Positions 46,777-55,534 are shown, numbered from the stretch's first letter. The stretch: DNA of 64,000 nt from Kordia periserrulae (GCF_003054265.1 NZ_QBKT01000007.1:62001-126000); one strand, 5' to 3'. Translations and numbers: made by a program. The notes: generated by a model not told the origin, from the sequence alone.

Positions 46777-48669
46777 ATGGAAACGATTCAGAAAAACTAT
46801 ATTTTCGATTTTGATAGCACGCTGACAAGTGTAGAAGCCTTGGATGTTTTGGCAGAGATTACGTTGGCAAATAATCCTAAAAAAGAGGCGATTATTGATG
46901 AAATTCAAGAAATTACAAATTTGGGAATTGACGGTGAAATTTCGTTTACAGAATCGTTGGAGCGACGCATCAAATTATTAAACGCGCACCAATCAAATTT
47001 GGAGGAATTGATTTCGAAATTACGCTTGCAAGTATCTTCTTCTATTGAACGAAATAAAGAGTTTTTTGAAAAGTTTTCAGAAGCTATTTATGTGGTTTCT
47101 TGCGGATTTAAAGAGTTTATTGATCCAATTGTGGAAGCGTATAATATTCCTGCCAATCGTGTGTATGCCAATACGTTTGTGTTTGATGATGAAGGCTATA
47201 TTGTTGGGTTTGATGCAGAAAATGTACTTTCACAACACAACGGAAAAATTCAGTGTATTAAAGACATGAATTTGGAAGGCGAAATTCAAGTCATCGGTGA
47301 TGGCTACAGTGATTATGTAGCACGTGAAGCTGGTGTGGCAGATAAATTTTTCGCGTTTACGGAAAATGTTGCACGTGAAAAAGCTGTGACCAAAGCAGAC
47401 CACGTGACGCCAAATTTGGATGAGTTTCTGTTTGTAAATAAATTACCGAGAAACATTTCATATCCAAAAAATAGAATTAAAATTCTTTTACTAGAAAATA
47501 TTCACTCCGACGCGTTTGACCGTTTGGCAGACGATGGTTTTAGTGTGGAAATGCTCTCGCACAGTCTTTCTGAAGAGGATTTAATCGAAAAAGTAAAAGA
47601 CATTCATGTATTGGGAATTCGTTCCAAAACACAAGTCACACCAAAAGTCATTGCTGCAGCTAAAAAATTATTGGTAGTTGGCGCATTTTGCATTGGCACC
47701 AAGCAAATTGACCTAGAAACCTGCAAAGAACACGGAATTGTGGTGTTTAACGCGCCGTACAGCAATACGCGTTCGGTAGTAGAGTTAGCAATTGGAGAAA
47801 TCATCATGCTCATGCGAAGCGTGTTTCCAAGAAGTACCGAATTGCACAACGGACAGTGGAATAAAACCGCGAAAGGCTCACGAGAAGTACGTGGAAAAAA
47901 CTTGGGAATTGTCGGGTATGGAAATATCGGAAAGCAATTGTCAGTGTTAGCCGAAGCGATGGGAATGAAAGTGTATTATCATGATATTGAAGACAAACTC
48001 GCGCTTGGAAACGCCCAAAAATGCAATTCGTTAAAAGAGTTATTGGCGATTTCTGACGTGGTTTCATTACACGTAGATGACAATGCCGCAAACAAAAACT
48101 TCTTTGGCGCAGCACAATTCGCACAAATGAAAGATGGTGCGTTGTTAGTCAATCTGGCAAGAGGTTTTGTGGTAGATATTGAAGCCTTAAAAGCGGCACT
48201 AGAAAGCGGGAAAATTGCAGGTGCTGCGGTAGATGTATATCCTGTGGAGCCTAGAGCTAACGGAGCGTTTGAAACTCCGCTGAAAGGATTAGACAACGTA
48301 ATTTTGACGCCGCATGTGGGCGGAAGTACCGAAGAAGCACAACGCGATATTGCCGATTTCGTTCCGAACAAAATCATGGCATATATCAACTCAGGAAATA
48401 CGGTGGATGCTGTCAATTTTCCGAATATTCGCTTGCCGCGACAAACCAATGCACATCGTTTCTTGCACATTCACAAAAACGTGCCTGGAATCATGGCGAA
48501 AGTCAACAAAGTACTGGCAAAATACGAATTGAACGTTACGGGACAATATTTATCAACCGATAGTAAAGTAGGTTATGTAATTGTAGATGTAGATAAAGAA
48601 TACAATAAAAAAGTAACTTCCGCTTTAAAAAATATTGAAAACACGATTAAGTTTAGAGTTTTATATTAA
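46777..48669 (+). CDS. serA: Fusion of phosphoserine-phosphatase-like HAD domain and 3-phosphoglycerate dehydrogenase
   Basis: 630 aa. Residues 1-220 form an HAD phosphatase of the SerB type: catalytic FDFDSTLTS with Asp11 and Asp13, and IGDGYSDYVAREAG as the metal-binding motif. Residues about 228-550 are phosphoglycerate dehydrogenase: NAD-binding GIVGYGNIGKQLS, LVNLARGFVVD with the Arg, and LTPHVGGSTEEAQ with the catalytic His. Residues 555-630 form a C-terminal ACT domain (HKNVPGIMAKVNKVLAKY). The protein could run the first and last steps of serine synthesis; the transaminase SerC is not in the window. Confidence 0.93.
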   Translation: METIQKNYIFDFDSTLTSVEALDVLAEITLANNPKKEAIIDEIQEITNLGIDGEISFTESLERRIKLLNAHQSNLEELISKLRLQVSSSIERNKEFFEKFSEAIYVVSCGFKEFIDPIVEAYNIPANRVYANTFVFDDEGYIVGFDAENVLSQHNGKIQCIKDMNLEGEIQVIGDGYSDYVAREAGVADKFFAFTENVAREKAVTKADHVTPNLDEFLFVNKLPRNISYPKNRIKILLLENIHSDAFDRLADDGFSVEMLSHSLSEEDLIEKVKDIHVLGIRSKTQVTPKVIAAAKKLLVVGAFCIGTKQIDLETCKEHGIVVFNAPYSNTRSVVELAIGEIIMLMRSVFPRSTELHNGQWNKTAKGSREVRGKNLGIVGYGNIGKQLSVLAEAMGMKVYYHDIEDKLALGNAQKCNSLKELLAISDVVSLHVDDNAANKNFFGAAQFAQMKDGALLVNLARGFVVDIEALKAALESGKIAGAAVDVYPVEPRANGAFETPLKGLDNVILTPHVGGSTEEAQRDIADFVPNKIMAYINSGNTVDAVNFPNIRLPRQTNAHRFLHIHKNVPGIMAKVNKVLAKYELNVTGQYLSTDSKVGYVIVDVDKEYNKKVTSALKNIENTIKFRVLY

Positions 48670-48716
48670 ACATCTTTTTATTGTAAATTTATAGATGTAT
48701 CATTGATATAACTAAA

Positions 48717-48748
48717 AAAAGCTATCTTCAATAAGATAGCTTTTGTTT
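48717..48748. terminator. Bidirectional terminator between serA fusion and small GG peptide
   Basis: Stem AAAAGCTATCTT / AAGATAGCTTTT with loop CAAT, A-run before and T-run after; serves the plus-strand serine gene and the minus-strand peptide gene. Confidence 0.9.
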
Positions 48749-48755
48749 TTTAGCG

Positions 48756-48890
48756 TTAATCTCCTTCGTTCTCTTGATCATCATCTAGCCAAGGATTGTA
48801 ACCGCCTTTAATTTCATGTAATTCTTGAGTACTCACTTCTTTAAGCAAAGTGGTTTGTAAAGTGCTGTTTTTGTGTTCCATACTGTTCAT
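48756..48890 (-). CDS. Small double-glycine leader peptide, 44 aa (bacteriocin/RiPP-like)
   Basis: 44 aa. The first 30 residues end in ELHEIKGG, a double-glycine leader of the kind cut by peptidase-containing ABC transporters. The 14-residue remainder (YNPWLDDDQENEGD) is very acidic and has no Cys, unlike the LNKKSIS precursors near 3200-3980. A terminator lies just past the stop. The combination of GG leader, terminator and isolated position supports a real gene. Function is unknown: a signalling peptide, a bacteriocin-like or a modified peptide are options. An internal Met4 is an alternative start. Confidence 0.65.
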   Translation of the reverse strand: MNSMEHKNSTLQTTLLKEVSTQELHEIKGGYNPWLDDDQENEGD

Positions 48891-49036
48891 TTTTAATTAA
48901 TTGATATCATAAAGAAACTAAAAAAACCGTTTTAAATAAAAAATAGTTCACTCTTTTTATCCGTTAGATAGCTTTTTTAACATAATGTAAACATTTGCAG
49001 TTGAAATTTATATGTGGTAAAGTTAACTTTTGAAAC

Positions 49037-49783
49037 TTGATATCTAAGGTAAGCATCGTATCTTTACAAAGTAATAGCAACACGAGGCAATTTTACAAAC
49101 TCCTCGAAATTAAAAAAACACTCTTGAAAGCACCAGAAAACGATACATTTTACTACTCGCCATTTGAAGAACGACTCAACGTGATTTCGCATGCTATTGG
49201 CGTAATTTTAGGAATTGTGGCATTGGTGTTTTTGGTGATTCATGCGTCACAAAACGGTTCTGCTTCACATGTTGTCAGCTTTAGTATTTATGGCACAAGT
49301 ATTATTGTATTGTATTTAGCTTCTACTTTATATCATTTGGCAAAAAAACCCAAAGCTCGGAAACAGTTACGAATTTTTGATCACGCTGCAATTTATGTAT
49401 TAATCGCTGGAACATACACACCTTTCACCTTAGTTACGATAGAAGGTGCAATGGGCTGGACAGTTTTTGGACTTGTGTGGGGATTTGCCTTGGTAGGCAT
49501 CATATTAAAACTCTTCTATACAGGACGATTTGATAAGCTTTCTACAGCAATGTACGTGTGTATGGGCTGGATGATTGTCATTGCCATGAAACCATTAATT
49601 GATAATCTTTCAAGTGATGGTTTATTTTGGTTATTTGCGGGCGGCGTTGCCTACACCATTGGTGCGGTATTGTACAGTATTCAAAAATTACCTTTGAATC
49701 ATGCAATTTTTCATCTCTTTGTGTTGCTGGGAAGCATATTTCACTTTGTGAGTGTGTATTTGTATGTGTTGCCAACTGCTTAA
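49037..49783 (+). CDS. Hemolysin III / PAQR family membrane protein (TrhA-type)
   Basis: 248 aa as drawn, with seven hydrophobic helices. Conserved family residues are visible in ERLNVISHAIGVILG, TLYHLAKKP, FDHAAIYVLIAGTYTPF and HLFVLLGSIFHF (metal-binding His). Bacterial members affect membrane fluidity or lipid homeostasis; the hemolysin name is historical. The start is uncertain: the first codon is a TTG and the conserved part begins about 37 residues in, so a TTG at 49124 is a good alternative. Confidence 0.85.
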   Translation: MISKVSIVSLQSNSNTRQFYKLLEIKKTLLKAPENDTFYYSPFEERLNVISHAIGVILGIVALVFLVIHASQNGSASHVVSFSIYGTSIIVLYLASTLYHLAKKPKARKQLRIFDHAAIYVLIAGTYTPFTLVTIEGAMGWTVFGLVWGFALVGIILKLFYTGRFDKLSTAMYVCMGWMIVIAMKPLIDNLSSDGLFWLFAGGVAYTIGAVLYSIQKLPLNHAIFHLFVLLGSIFHFVSVYLYVLPTA

Positions 49784-49795
49784 TTGGATTCTTTA

Positions 49796-50203
49796 ATGAA
49801 GCAACTCCTCTATGCCAAAATTCTCGTTATATTCTTCCATGCATTTATAGTTATTGTAGGCGGACATGGATATGGCATTATGGGAATGTTGGATATTCTT
49901 TTTCCTATGTATCTCCTTACGGGAGAATTGCAATTTAATTACGATACTATTCTAATTTTTATAGCTGTGCTCTGCTCGTTTTTTGGAAAAATACTGCTTC
50001 TTTCAAGTATATTCTTCAAGCATACCTCAAAAACACAACGGCGTACCATTGTTGGAGTTTTATTATTGTTAGTATCGTATATAAATGTTGTTTTGGTAAG
50101 TGAGGAAGACATCAAGATTTTATCAATACTCTCGGGAATTCCTTTTTTGTTTTTGATGGTGCAAATTTTTTATTTGGTATTTCTATCAAAAACTTCCAAG
50201 TAA
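49796..50203 (+). CDS. Small membrane protein, unknown function
   Basis: 135 aa from the ATG at 49796, 12 bases after the PAQR gene. Four hydrophobic segments (AKILVIFFHAFIVIVGG; DTILIFIAVLCSFFGKILLL; TIVGVLLLLVSYINVVLV; ILSGIPFLFLMVQIFYLVFL). No family recognised. Probably co-transcribed with the PAQR gene. Confidence 0.65.
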   Translation: MKQLLYAKILVIFFHAFIVIVGGHGYGIMGMLDILFPMYLLTGELQFNYDTILIFIAVLCSFFGKILLLSSIFFKHTSKTQRRTIVGVLLLLVSYINVVLVSEEDIKILSILSGIPFLFLMVQIFYLVFLSKTSK

Positions 50204-50235
50204 ACATTTTCTTTTTTTGTGATAGTTATATGGTT

Positions 50236-50529
50236 GAAGGACTTTTTACGCTGCAAGATACTTTTGCAACTGTCCGAAAGCTTGTTGCATGTCTGCAGGA
50301 ACATTTCAAACGCGTTGGAAAGCTTGTTACACGTCTGCAGGAACATTTCAAACGCGTTGGAAAGCTTGTTGCACGTCTGCAGGAACGTTTCCAATGCGTC
50401 GGAAAGCTTCTCGCACGTCTGCAGGAACGTTTCCAAACTTCCCGAAACCCTGTTGCAGGTCTGCGAGACGCTTTTGTAAGTTCCCGAAAGCTTGTCGCAT
50501 TGCTGCGAGAAGGTTTCGGGAAGCTTTTT
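50236..50529 (+). repeat. 42-bp tandem repeat, about seven copies, readable in several frames
   Basis: AAGCTT recurs at 50278, 50320, 50362, 50404 and 50488 (diverged at 50446), exactly 42 bases apart, with a weaker copy before and a shortened one after. The unit is richer in GC than its surroundings and holds three palindromic hexamers: AAGCTT, CTGCAG and, in some copies, ACGCGT. As 42 is divisible by three and the unit lacks stops, long frames run through it on both strands. The plus frame 50230-50640 gives a 14-residue repeat RLQEHFKRVGKLVA; the minus frame 50170-50436 gives ALETFLQTCNKLSN. Neither was called as a gene. Confidence 0.9.
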
Positions 50530-50700
50530 ATTGCGAATTTCTCAAAATCGATTGTTTTAGGGTATACTGTAGAGCTCCTAATCTTGTTGTTTTACAGGAA
50601 ATCGCATTGTGTATATGTTGGTTTTGTTTTACATTTATAGAAATAATAGGAGGTTTTTAATGTTAAGTCCTGTTATAGCATACGTTAGCTAACATAGAAT

Positions 50701-51135
50701 ATGGAATTTCAATTAGCCAATTTTAAAGGAAAGGTTGACGAGGTTATCGGCAAACAGATTAGCTATCTTAAAGTCCTGGGAGAAAATAAGGAAGCATGTT
50801 TTATCCCAATAATTTTTTGGTTGAAGACCGCAGACAATAAATGCCACCGATTCTTTATTGATGCTTGGATGCTACATTGGGCGGAATACTCTATAACTGA
50901 AATGGAAGAATTGATTGATGAAGATTTAGAAGAACATGATTCATTTGTTGTGCATGACTTGATGTCGAGTTTTGATTTAAAAGATAAAATGATTGACAAT
51001 GTTGAAATGAATTACATTAAACTATCTGAACAACTAGTTGGAAAACTCCTAATTGAAATTGCCAACAAAGGAACTATCGAGATTTTAGATTATGGAGACA
51101 AAAAAGAACAAGAATTGAAAATAAAAATTGGCTAA
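50701..51135 (+). CDS. Hypothetical protein, possible gene-cassette content
   Basis: 144 aa, no family recognised. Soluble, mixed alpha/beta, acidic middle (EMEELIDEDLEEHD). It starts 16 bases after a GTTAGCTAAC palindrome and its stop codon lies inside the attC-like hairpin at 51133-51196, so the gene is framed like a mobile cassette. Very AT-rich compared with the repeat just upstream. Function unknown. Confidence 0.6.
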   Translation: MEFQLANFKGKVDEVIGKQISYLKVLGENKEACFIPIIFWLKTADNKCHRFFIDAWMLHWAEYSITEMEELIDEDLEEHDSFVVHDLMSSFDLKDKMIDNVEMNYIKLSEQLVGKLLIEIANKGTIEILDYGDKKEQELKIKIG

Positions 51136-51196
51136 CAAGGTGTAATTATCCATGTCTTACGACCGCTTCGCCATGGTAATTAAACGAATTGTTGAC
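51133..51196 (+). other. attC-like imperfect inverted repeat
   Basis: Outer arms CTAACAA (51133-51138) and TTGTTGAC (51189-51196) pair through AACAA/TTGTT. Inner arms TAATTATCCATG (51143-51154) and CATGGTAATTA (51172-51182) pair with one extra unpaired T. A 17-base loop lies between. AAC...GTT outer sites, an internal loop and an extrahelical base are features of integron attC sites. The 3' consensus GTTRRRY is not met exactly (GTTGACA). No integrase is in the window. Confidence 0.4.
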
Positions 51197-51206
51197 AATA
51201 ATCTGA

Positions 51207-51488
51207 ATGAGCAAAGAACAAATCAAAAAAGAGTTTCATGAAAATTTCATAGAATTAAGAAAAATACTTAACTCTTGGGAATTAATTCCTAATGCACCAA
51301 AAGATGAATTTGATGGACTTAATCATCAAATATTGAGCAATCTTTACAAAGGTGCTGACTTGGAAAAAATAATTCGTGTTTTGGAAAGTGAATTATCTAT
51401 TACCTATGGACTTTATATCGATGAGTTTGAAGCTGATGAAATTGCATCTGAAATAATCGAATGGTGGAATTTTAAAACTTGCAAATAG
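51207..51488 (+). CDS. Hypothetical protein resembling DUF1871
   Basis: 93 aa, starting 11 bases after the attC-like hairpin. The pattern LRKILNSWELIPNAPKDEFD followed by helices resembles DUF1871-type small proteins, which have no known function. No signal or membrane segment. Assignment is from memory and tentative. Confidence 0.6.
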   Translation: MSKEQIKKEFHENFIELRKILNSWELIPNAPKDEFDGLNHQILSNLYKGADLEKIIRVLESELSITYGLYIDEFEADEIASEIIEWWNFKTCK

Positions 51489-51494
51489 AATTTA

Positions 51495-52121
51495 ATGATT
51501 ATTAATTCAGAATCTAAAATAAATATCCCTACCATAAAACCCACCAAAACATACCTGCAAGGAAAATCGGTTTTTGTTGTATCGCTGATGGTGATTGTTA
51601 TAACGGCGCTGACTGTGTATTTTTCAGGAGTCCATTACAATCGTAGCATCACGACTAACTTTTATATTTCATTAGGAATTATTGCCGTAGCACTTTTCGT
51701 GTTTTTGAGTTACGGACTCTACAAAGGCATCGAAATTGAGGATGATTATCCTACCCTAAAAGGATTCGATTTTAAAAAAAGCATCAAAGAAAAATTTTCT
51801 TCGGGCGATTTTGTTTCGGGTGCTGGAGATGTGTCAGGTGACGGAATTAGTGGCATTATCTTTTCACTTGTGCTGTGGATTGTTTTTTCAATAGTCCTAA
51901 CCTTTCTTTTGATTGTGCTACAAACTGTCGTTTGGTTTTCCATTTTATTAATATTAGCCATGTTGTATTGGGTGTTTTTTAGAGCGATGCGTTTGGTATT
52001 TTCCAAAGGTGCAGAAACTATTCGCAATGTCCAGAAGTCTATTATCTATGCCTTTGTTTATACAACTTTATATATTGGTTGGCTGTTTGGAATTGTATAT
52101 TTGACAACACTTTTTAAATAA
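51495..52121 (+). CDS. Membrane protein, unknown function
   Basis: 208 aa with two N-terminal helices (about 25-45 and 58-78), a Gly/Ser/Asp-rich cytosolic or periplasmic loop (FSSGDFVSGAGDVSGDG) and two or three C-terminal helices. No family recognised. Six bases after the preceding gene and eight before the VOC gene, so the three may form one transcript. Confidence 0.65.
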   Translation: MIINSESKINIPTIKPTKTYLQGKSVFVVSLMVIVITALTVYFSGVHYNRSITTNFYISLGIIAVALFVFLSYGLYKGIEIEDDYPTLKGFDFKKSIKEKFSSGDFVSGAGDVSGDGISGIIFSLVLWIVFSIVLTFLLIVLQTVVWFSILLILAMLYWVFFRAMRLVFSKGAETIRNVQKSIIYAFVYTTLYIGWLFGIVYLTTLFK

Positions 52122-52129
52122 ATTATCAC

Positions 52130-52552
52130 ATGCAACCACGCATAACTATCATCGGATTAGGCGTAGAAAATCTAAAAGCCGCTACAACCTTTTACCAAGA
52201 AAAATTTGGCTGGAAATTAACGCCTTCCAGCAACGAACATATTTCCTTTTTTCAGTTAAATGGTGTGCTACTTTCGCTATATCCGCGAGAAAAATTAGCA
52301 GAAGATGCAAACGTAACTCATGAAGGAACTGGATTTAAAGGCTTTACACTCGCATACAACACACGCTCCAAAGAAGAAGTTGATGAAATTTTTGCCGATT
52401 TAACTCAAAAAAATGTGAAAATCATCAAACAACCTGAACAGGTATTTTGGGGTGGTTATAGCGGTTATGTTGCCGATTTGGATGATAATTTATGGGAAAT
52501 CGCTTATAATCCTTTTATGGAATTGGATGCAGAAGGAAATGTGATAAAATAA
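52130..52552 (+). CDS. VOC (glyoxalase/bleomycin-resistance) superfamily protein
   Basis: 140 aa. Two beta-alpha-beta-beta-beta modules: ITIIGLGVENLKAATTFYQE opens the first, and GGYSGYVADLDDNLWEIAYN closes the second with the usual Glu metal ligand. Substrate unknown; members include dioxygenases, isomerases and binding proteins. It is back to back with the M23 gene, whose stop codon starts one base later. Confidence 0.85.
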   Translation: MQPRITIIGLGVENLKAATTFYQEKFGWKLTPSSNEHISFFQLNGVLLSLYPREKLAEDANVTHEGTGFKGFTLAYNTRSKEEVDEIFADLTQKNVKIIKQPEQVFWGGYSGYVADLDDNLWEIAYNPFMELDAEGNVIK

Positions 52553-53236
52553 TTACAACCGCAACAACAAATTCGGATCTGGACAATTTTCTTGATAAAA
52601 CACTACATCTTTTTGCGAAGCTACACCCGGATAATCACCTGAATACTGTTGTATGTCTTTGATGATTTGAAAGTGTAAATGCGGTGCGTAATCTCCGTTA
52701 ATACTTGCATCACCTAAGGTTGCGATTTGTTCACCTTTTCTGAAAACGTCTCCAATTTGTAGGTTTTCGATAGAAGCCAAACTCAAATGACCGTATAAGG
52801 TGTAAAATTCAACTGTATTGATTATATGCTTTAAAATAATGGTCGGACCGTAATCGCCAAAATTGGTGTTGTTTTGAAAACTATGTACTTCACCTTCAAG
52901 CGGAGCATAAATGGGCGTTTCAGCAGCAATCCACAAATCCAATCCTAAGTGAATATTACGTTCGGTTTCAGGGTTTTGCTGATTGAAATAATCGCTTCTG
53001 TTGTAAATACCACGTTTTTCCAAATAACCGCCGTACGCTACTTTTCCTTCATTCATCGCAATGTGACGATTAATATACTCGCCTAATTTGGAAGCTGAAG
53101 ACACATCCACTTCTTTCAAAGCTGCATTCGTCACCGATAAATCCAACGGAACATACGCAGACTTTGGAATGTTTCTGTCTAACACAGACAACGATTTGTT
53201 TCCTAAATCTGTTAACAATTGCTGAAAAGAGGTCAT
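52553..53236 (-). CDS. M23 (LytM-type) metallopeptidase without signal peptide
   Basis: 227 aa. The zinc site is complete: HLGLD (His and Asp ligands), TLYGHLS and HLHFQ. This fold cleaves peptidoglycan cross-bridges. No signal peptide is visible at the start (MTSFQQLLTDLGNKSLSVLD), which is unusual for a wall enzyme. It could be exported by another route or act on a cytosolic peptide. Confidence 0.85.
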   Translation of the reverse strand: MTSFQQLLTDLGNKSLSVLDRNIPKSAYVPLDLSVTNAALKEVDVSSASKLGEYINRHIAMNEGKVAYGGYLEKRGIYNRSDYFNQQNPETERNIHLGLDLWIAAETPIYAPLEGEVHSFQNNTNFGDYGPTIILKHIINTVEFYTLYGHLSLASIENLQIGDVFRKGEQIATLGDASINGDYAPHLHFQIIKDIQQYSGDYPGVASQKDVVFYQENCPDPNLLLRL

Positions 53237-53353
53237 TTTTACGAGATTTTATTTCAAAAATACAGCATTTCTACCCAAAAAAGAAAGTCTAAATTCCTAA
53301 CTCCAGAATCTTGATTCTTGAATCCCGCCTCCTGAATCTTGATTCAAAAAAAC

Positions 53354-55372
53354 CTACCAATTCATCTCCGCCATTTGCGCTCTTGCCTTTTCTTGTGAAT
53401 GGATGCTCTTTTCATCCGTAGGAACGTACTTATTTTTCTGTTTCGCGTCAATAATTCTGGCTTTTACCGAATCGTTTAATTGCCATTCGACAAATGTTCG
53501 CAGTTGTTGGTGCATGTCTTTGTCTAAAATTGGCGTAATGACTTCAATACGATGGTCTAAATTTCGCGTCATCCAATCGGCAGAACCAATGAATAGTTTT
53601 TCGTTGCCACCATTGGCAAAAATATACACACGCGCATGCTCTAAAAACTGTCCCAACACACTTTTGACACGAATGTGTTCACTTTGCCCTTCAATACCAG
53701 GCACCAAACAGCAAATTCCACGAATCACTAAGTCAATTTGCACGCCTGCGTTGTTGGCTTCGTACAGCGCTTCAATCATACGTTTGTCTTGCAAACTGTT
53801 CAATTTTAATGTGATATACGCTTCTTTTCCAGCTTTCGCATTTTTTATTTCTTCGTCTACTAATGCTAAAAAAGTACTTCGTGTGGTAAATGGAGAAATC
53901 AATAGTTTTTTTGTTTTTGGAATGATGATTTCACGCTCCAATACTTGAAATACTTGCGCCAATTCGGACGTGATTTTTTCACGCTTGGTCATCAAGCAGA
54001 AATCTGTATAAACGGTAGCTGTTTTTTCGTTAAAATTTCCCGTGCCAATATAGCCGTAATGCACCGATTGATTGTTTTCCAAACGCTCAATACAAAGCAC
54101 TTTGGAATGCACTTTAATGCCTGGATAACTGTAGATGACTTTTGCACCGTTTTCTTCTAAAATCTTTCCCCATTTGATGTTATTTTGCTCGTCAAAACGC
54201 GCTTTGGTTTCCATAAAAACCGTGACTTCTTTACCATTTTTCGTTGCTTCAATCAACGCATTGGTCACACGTGATTCTTTCGCAATGCGGTACAAGGTAA
54301 TTTTAACCTTAGTCACCTGATCATCTGCGGCAGCTTCTTCCAGCAATTCCGACACATGCTCGTACGATTCATACGGAAAATAGAGCAATCGGTCTTTGTC
54401 AGTAATAGCTTCAAACATGCTATCATACGCAAGCAATGCTTTGTTGCGCGCTGGCGCTATTTCTGGCAATGTCAACTCTTTACCTGTCGGATTTGGAAAG
54501 CCAAAAAAGTCTTTAAAATTATGATACATGCCGCCCAAAACAACATCCGTATCGTTGACGTTCAATTCATCTTTTAATTCATCCAGCAAATCGTCGGAAG
54601 CCGCTTTGTCAATCAACATGCGTGTCACTTGTCCTGTAATGCGATTGCTGAGTGAATTTTTAATTTTTTCTAGCAAATTACCTGAATATTCGTTTTCAAT
54701 ATACAATTCGGCATCACGGGAAACTTTGAGCGAATGAAAAGTCGTATCAGGATATATTTCTGTAAAATGATGTTTTAAAATATCGTCTACAAACGTAATG
54801 TAATGCAAGTCATTTTCCGCAGGAAACACCACAAATCGTCCCGCATCCACAGGCACTTTAAACACTACTAATTCCCCGTTGTGAAGCGCTGCCAAATAGG
54901 ATTTTTCATTCTCAATAAAAAGTTCTTCGCGATTTTCAGTATTGATTTGAAGTGTCAAATTTGACGCTAAATTTTCTTCAAAATAGGTTTTAGCAAATTG
55001 TTGCTGACTTTCTGAAAACTGTGTATAATTTAGCAACAAAACACCTTCTTTCTCTAGTTCGGGAATGATGTTTTCTCTAAAAATACGACCAAATTCTTCT
55101 TGTTGCGAATGGACTTCTTTTTTGATTTTTCGAAGTAATTTATTTGGCTTTGTGATTAATTTTTTACGTAAGTTTTTCTCCAAGGTTTTGATTTGACGAA
55201 TGGCAGACACGCGCACTTTAAAAAATTCGTCCAAATTGGAAGAAAATATTGCCAAAAACTTGATGCGTTCGTACAACGGATTTCGCGTATCGGCAGCTTC
55301 TTGCAACACGCGATGATTGAAACGCAACCACGATAGATCTCTATTGTAAAATTTGGTTGAAGTCAAGGACAT
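53354..55372 (-). CDS. ppk1: Polyphosphate kinase 1
   Basis: 672 aa, full length. It makes polyphosphate reversibly from ATP. The N-terminus FYNRDLSWLRFNHRVLQEA, the catalytic-His segment GIKVHSKVLCIERL, and YGYIGTGNFNEKTATVYTDF are hallmark sequences. Divergent from hemN. No exopolyphosphatase gene is adjacent in the window. Confidence 0.96.
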   Translation of the reverse strand: MSLTSTKFYNRDLSWLRFNHRVLQEAADTRNPLYERIKFLAIFSSNLDEFFKVRVSAIRQIKTLEKNLRKKLITKPNKLLRKIKKEVHSQQEEFGRIFRENIIPELEKEGVLLLNYTQFSESQQQFAKTYFEENLASNLTLQINTENREELFIENEKSYLAALHNGELVVFKVPVDAGRFVVFPAENDLHYITFVDDILKHHFTEIYPDTTFHSLKVSRDAELYIENEYSGNLLEKIKNSLSNRITGQVTRMLIDKAASDDLLDELKDELNVNDTDVVLGGMYHNFKDFFGFPNPTGKELTLPEIAPARNKALLAYDSMFEAITDKDRLLYFPYESYEHVSELLEEAAADDQVTKVKITLYRIAKESRVTNALIEATKNGKEVTVFMETKARFDEQNNIKWGKILEENGAKVIYSYPGIKVHSKVLCIERLENNQSVHYGYIGTGNFNEKTATVYTDFCLMTKREKITSELAQVFQVLEREIIIPKTKKLLISPFTTRSTFLALVDEEIKNAKAGKEAYITLKLNSLQDKRMIEALYEANNAGVQIDLVIRGICCLVPGIEGQSEHIRVKSVLGQFLEHARVYIFANGGNEKLFIGSADWMTRNLDHRIEVITPILDKDMHQQLRTFVEWQLNDSVKARIIDAKQKNKYVPTDEKSIHSQEKARAQMAEMNW

Positions 55373-55520
55373 TCTTAGACGTTTTGGTGTAAATTAAAAA
55401 GCGAAAATAGCTATTATTTTGCGCATTGAACATATTTTTAAAACAGGCTTAACAATATGGTAATAAACCATTTGAAAAATTTCAAGAATTGTCTTTGAAA
55501 CAGCTCAAAAATCTTTAAAC

Positions 55521-55534
55521 ATGACATAAATCAT
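55521..55534 (+). promoter_or_regulatory. FNR/CRP-family operator upstream of hemN
   Basis: ATGACATAAATCAT fits the FNR-type pattern TTGATNNNNATCAA with symmetric ATGA/TCAT ends. Its centre is 29.5 bases before the first base of the TACTTTTG -7 element, i.e. about -41.5 from the expected transcription start, the class II activator position. The spacing matches that of the site at 60151 exactly. Confidence 0.65.

Noticed and set aside
50170-50436. Minus-strand 88-codon frame with a FLQTCNKLS repeat
   Set aside because: Produced by the 42-bp DNA repeat, which is open on several frames; it also overlaps the end of the membrane-protein gene. Cannot be distinguished from a shadow.
50219-50660. 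Three overlapping plus-strand frames through the 42-bp repeat
   Set aside because: At most one can be real; none has independent support. Described under the repeat instead of as genes.
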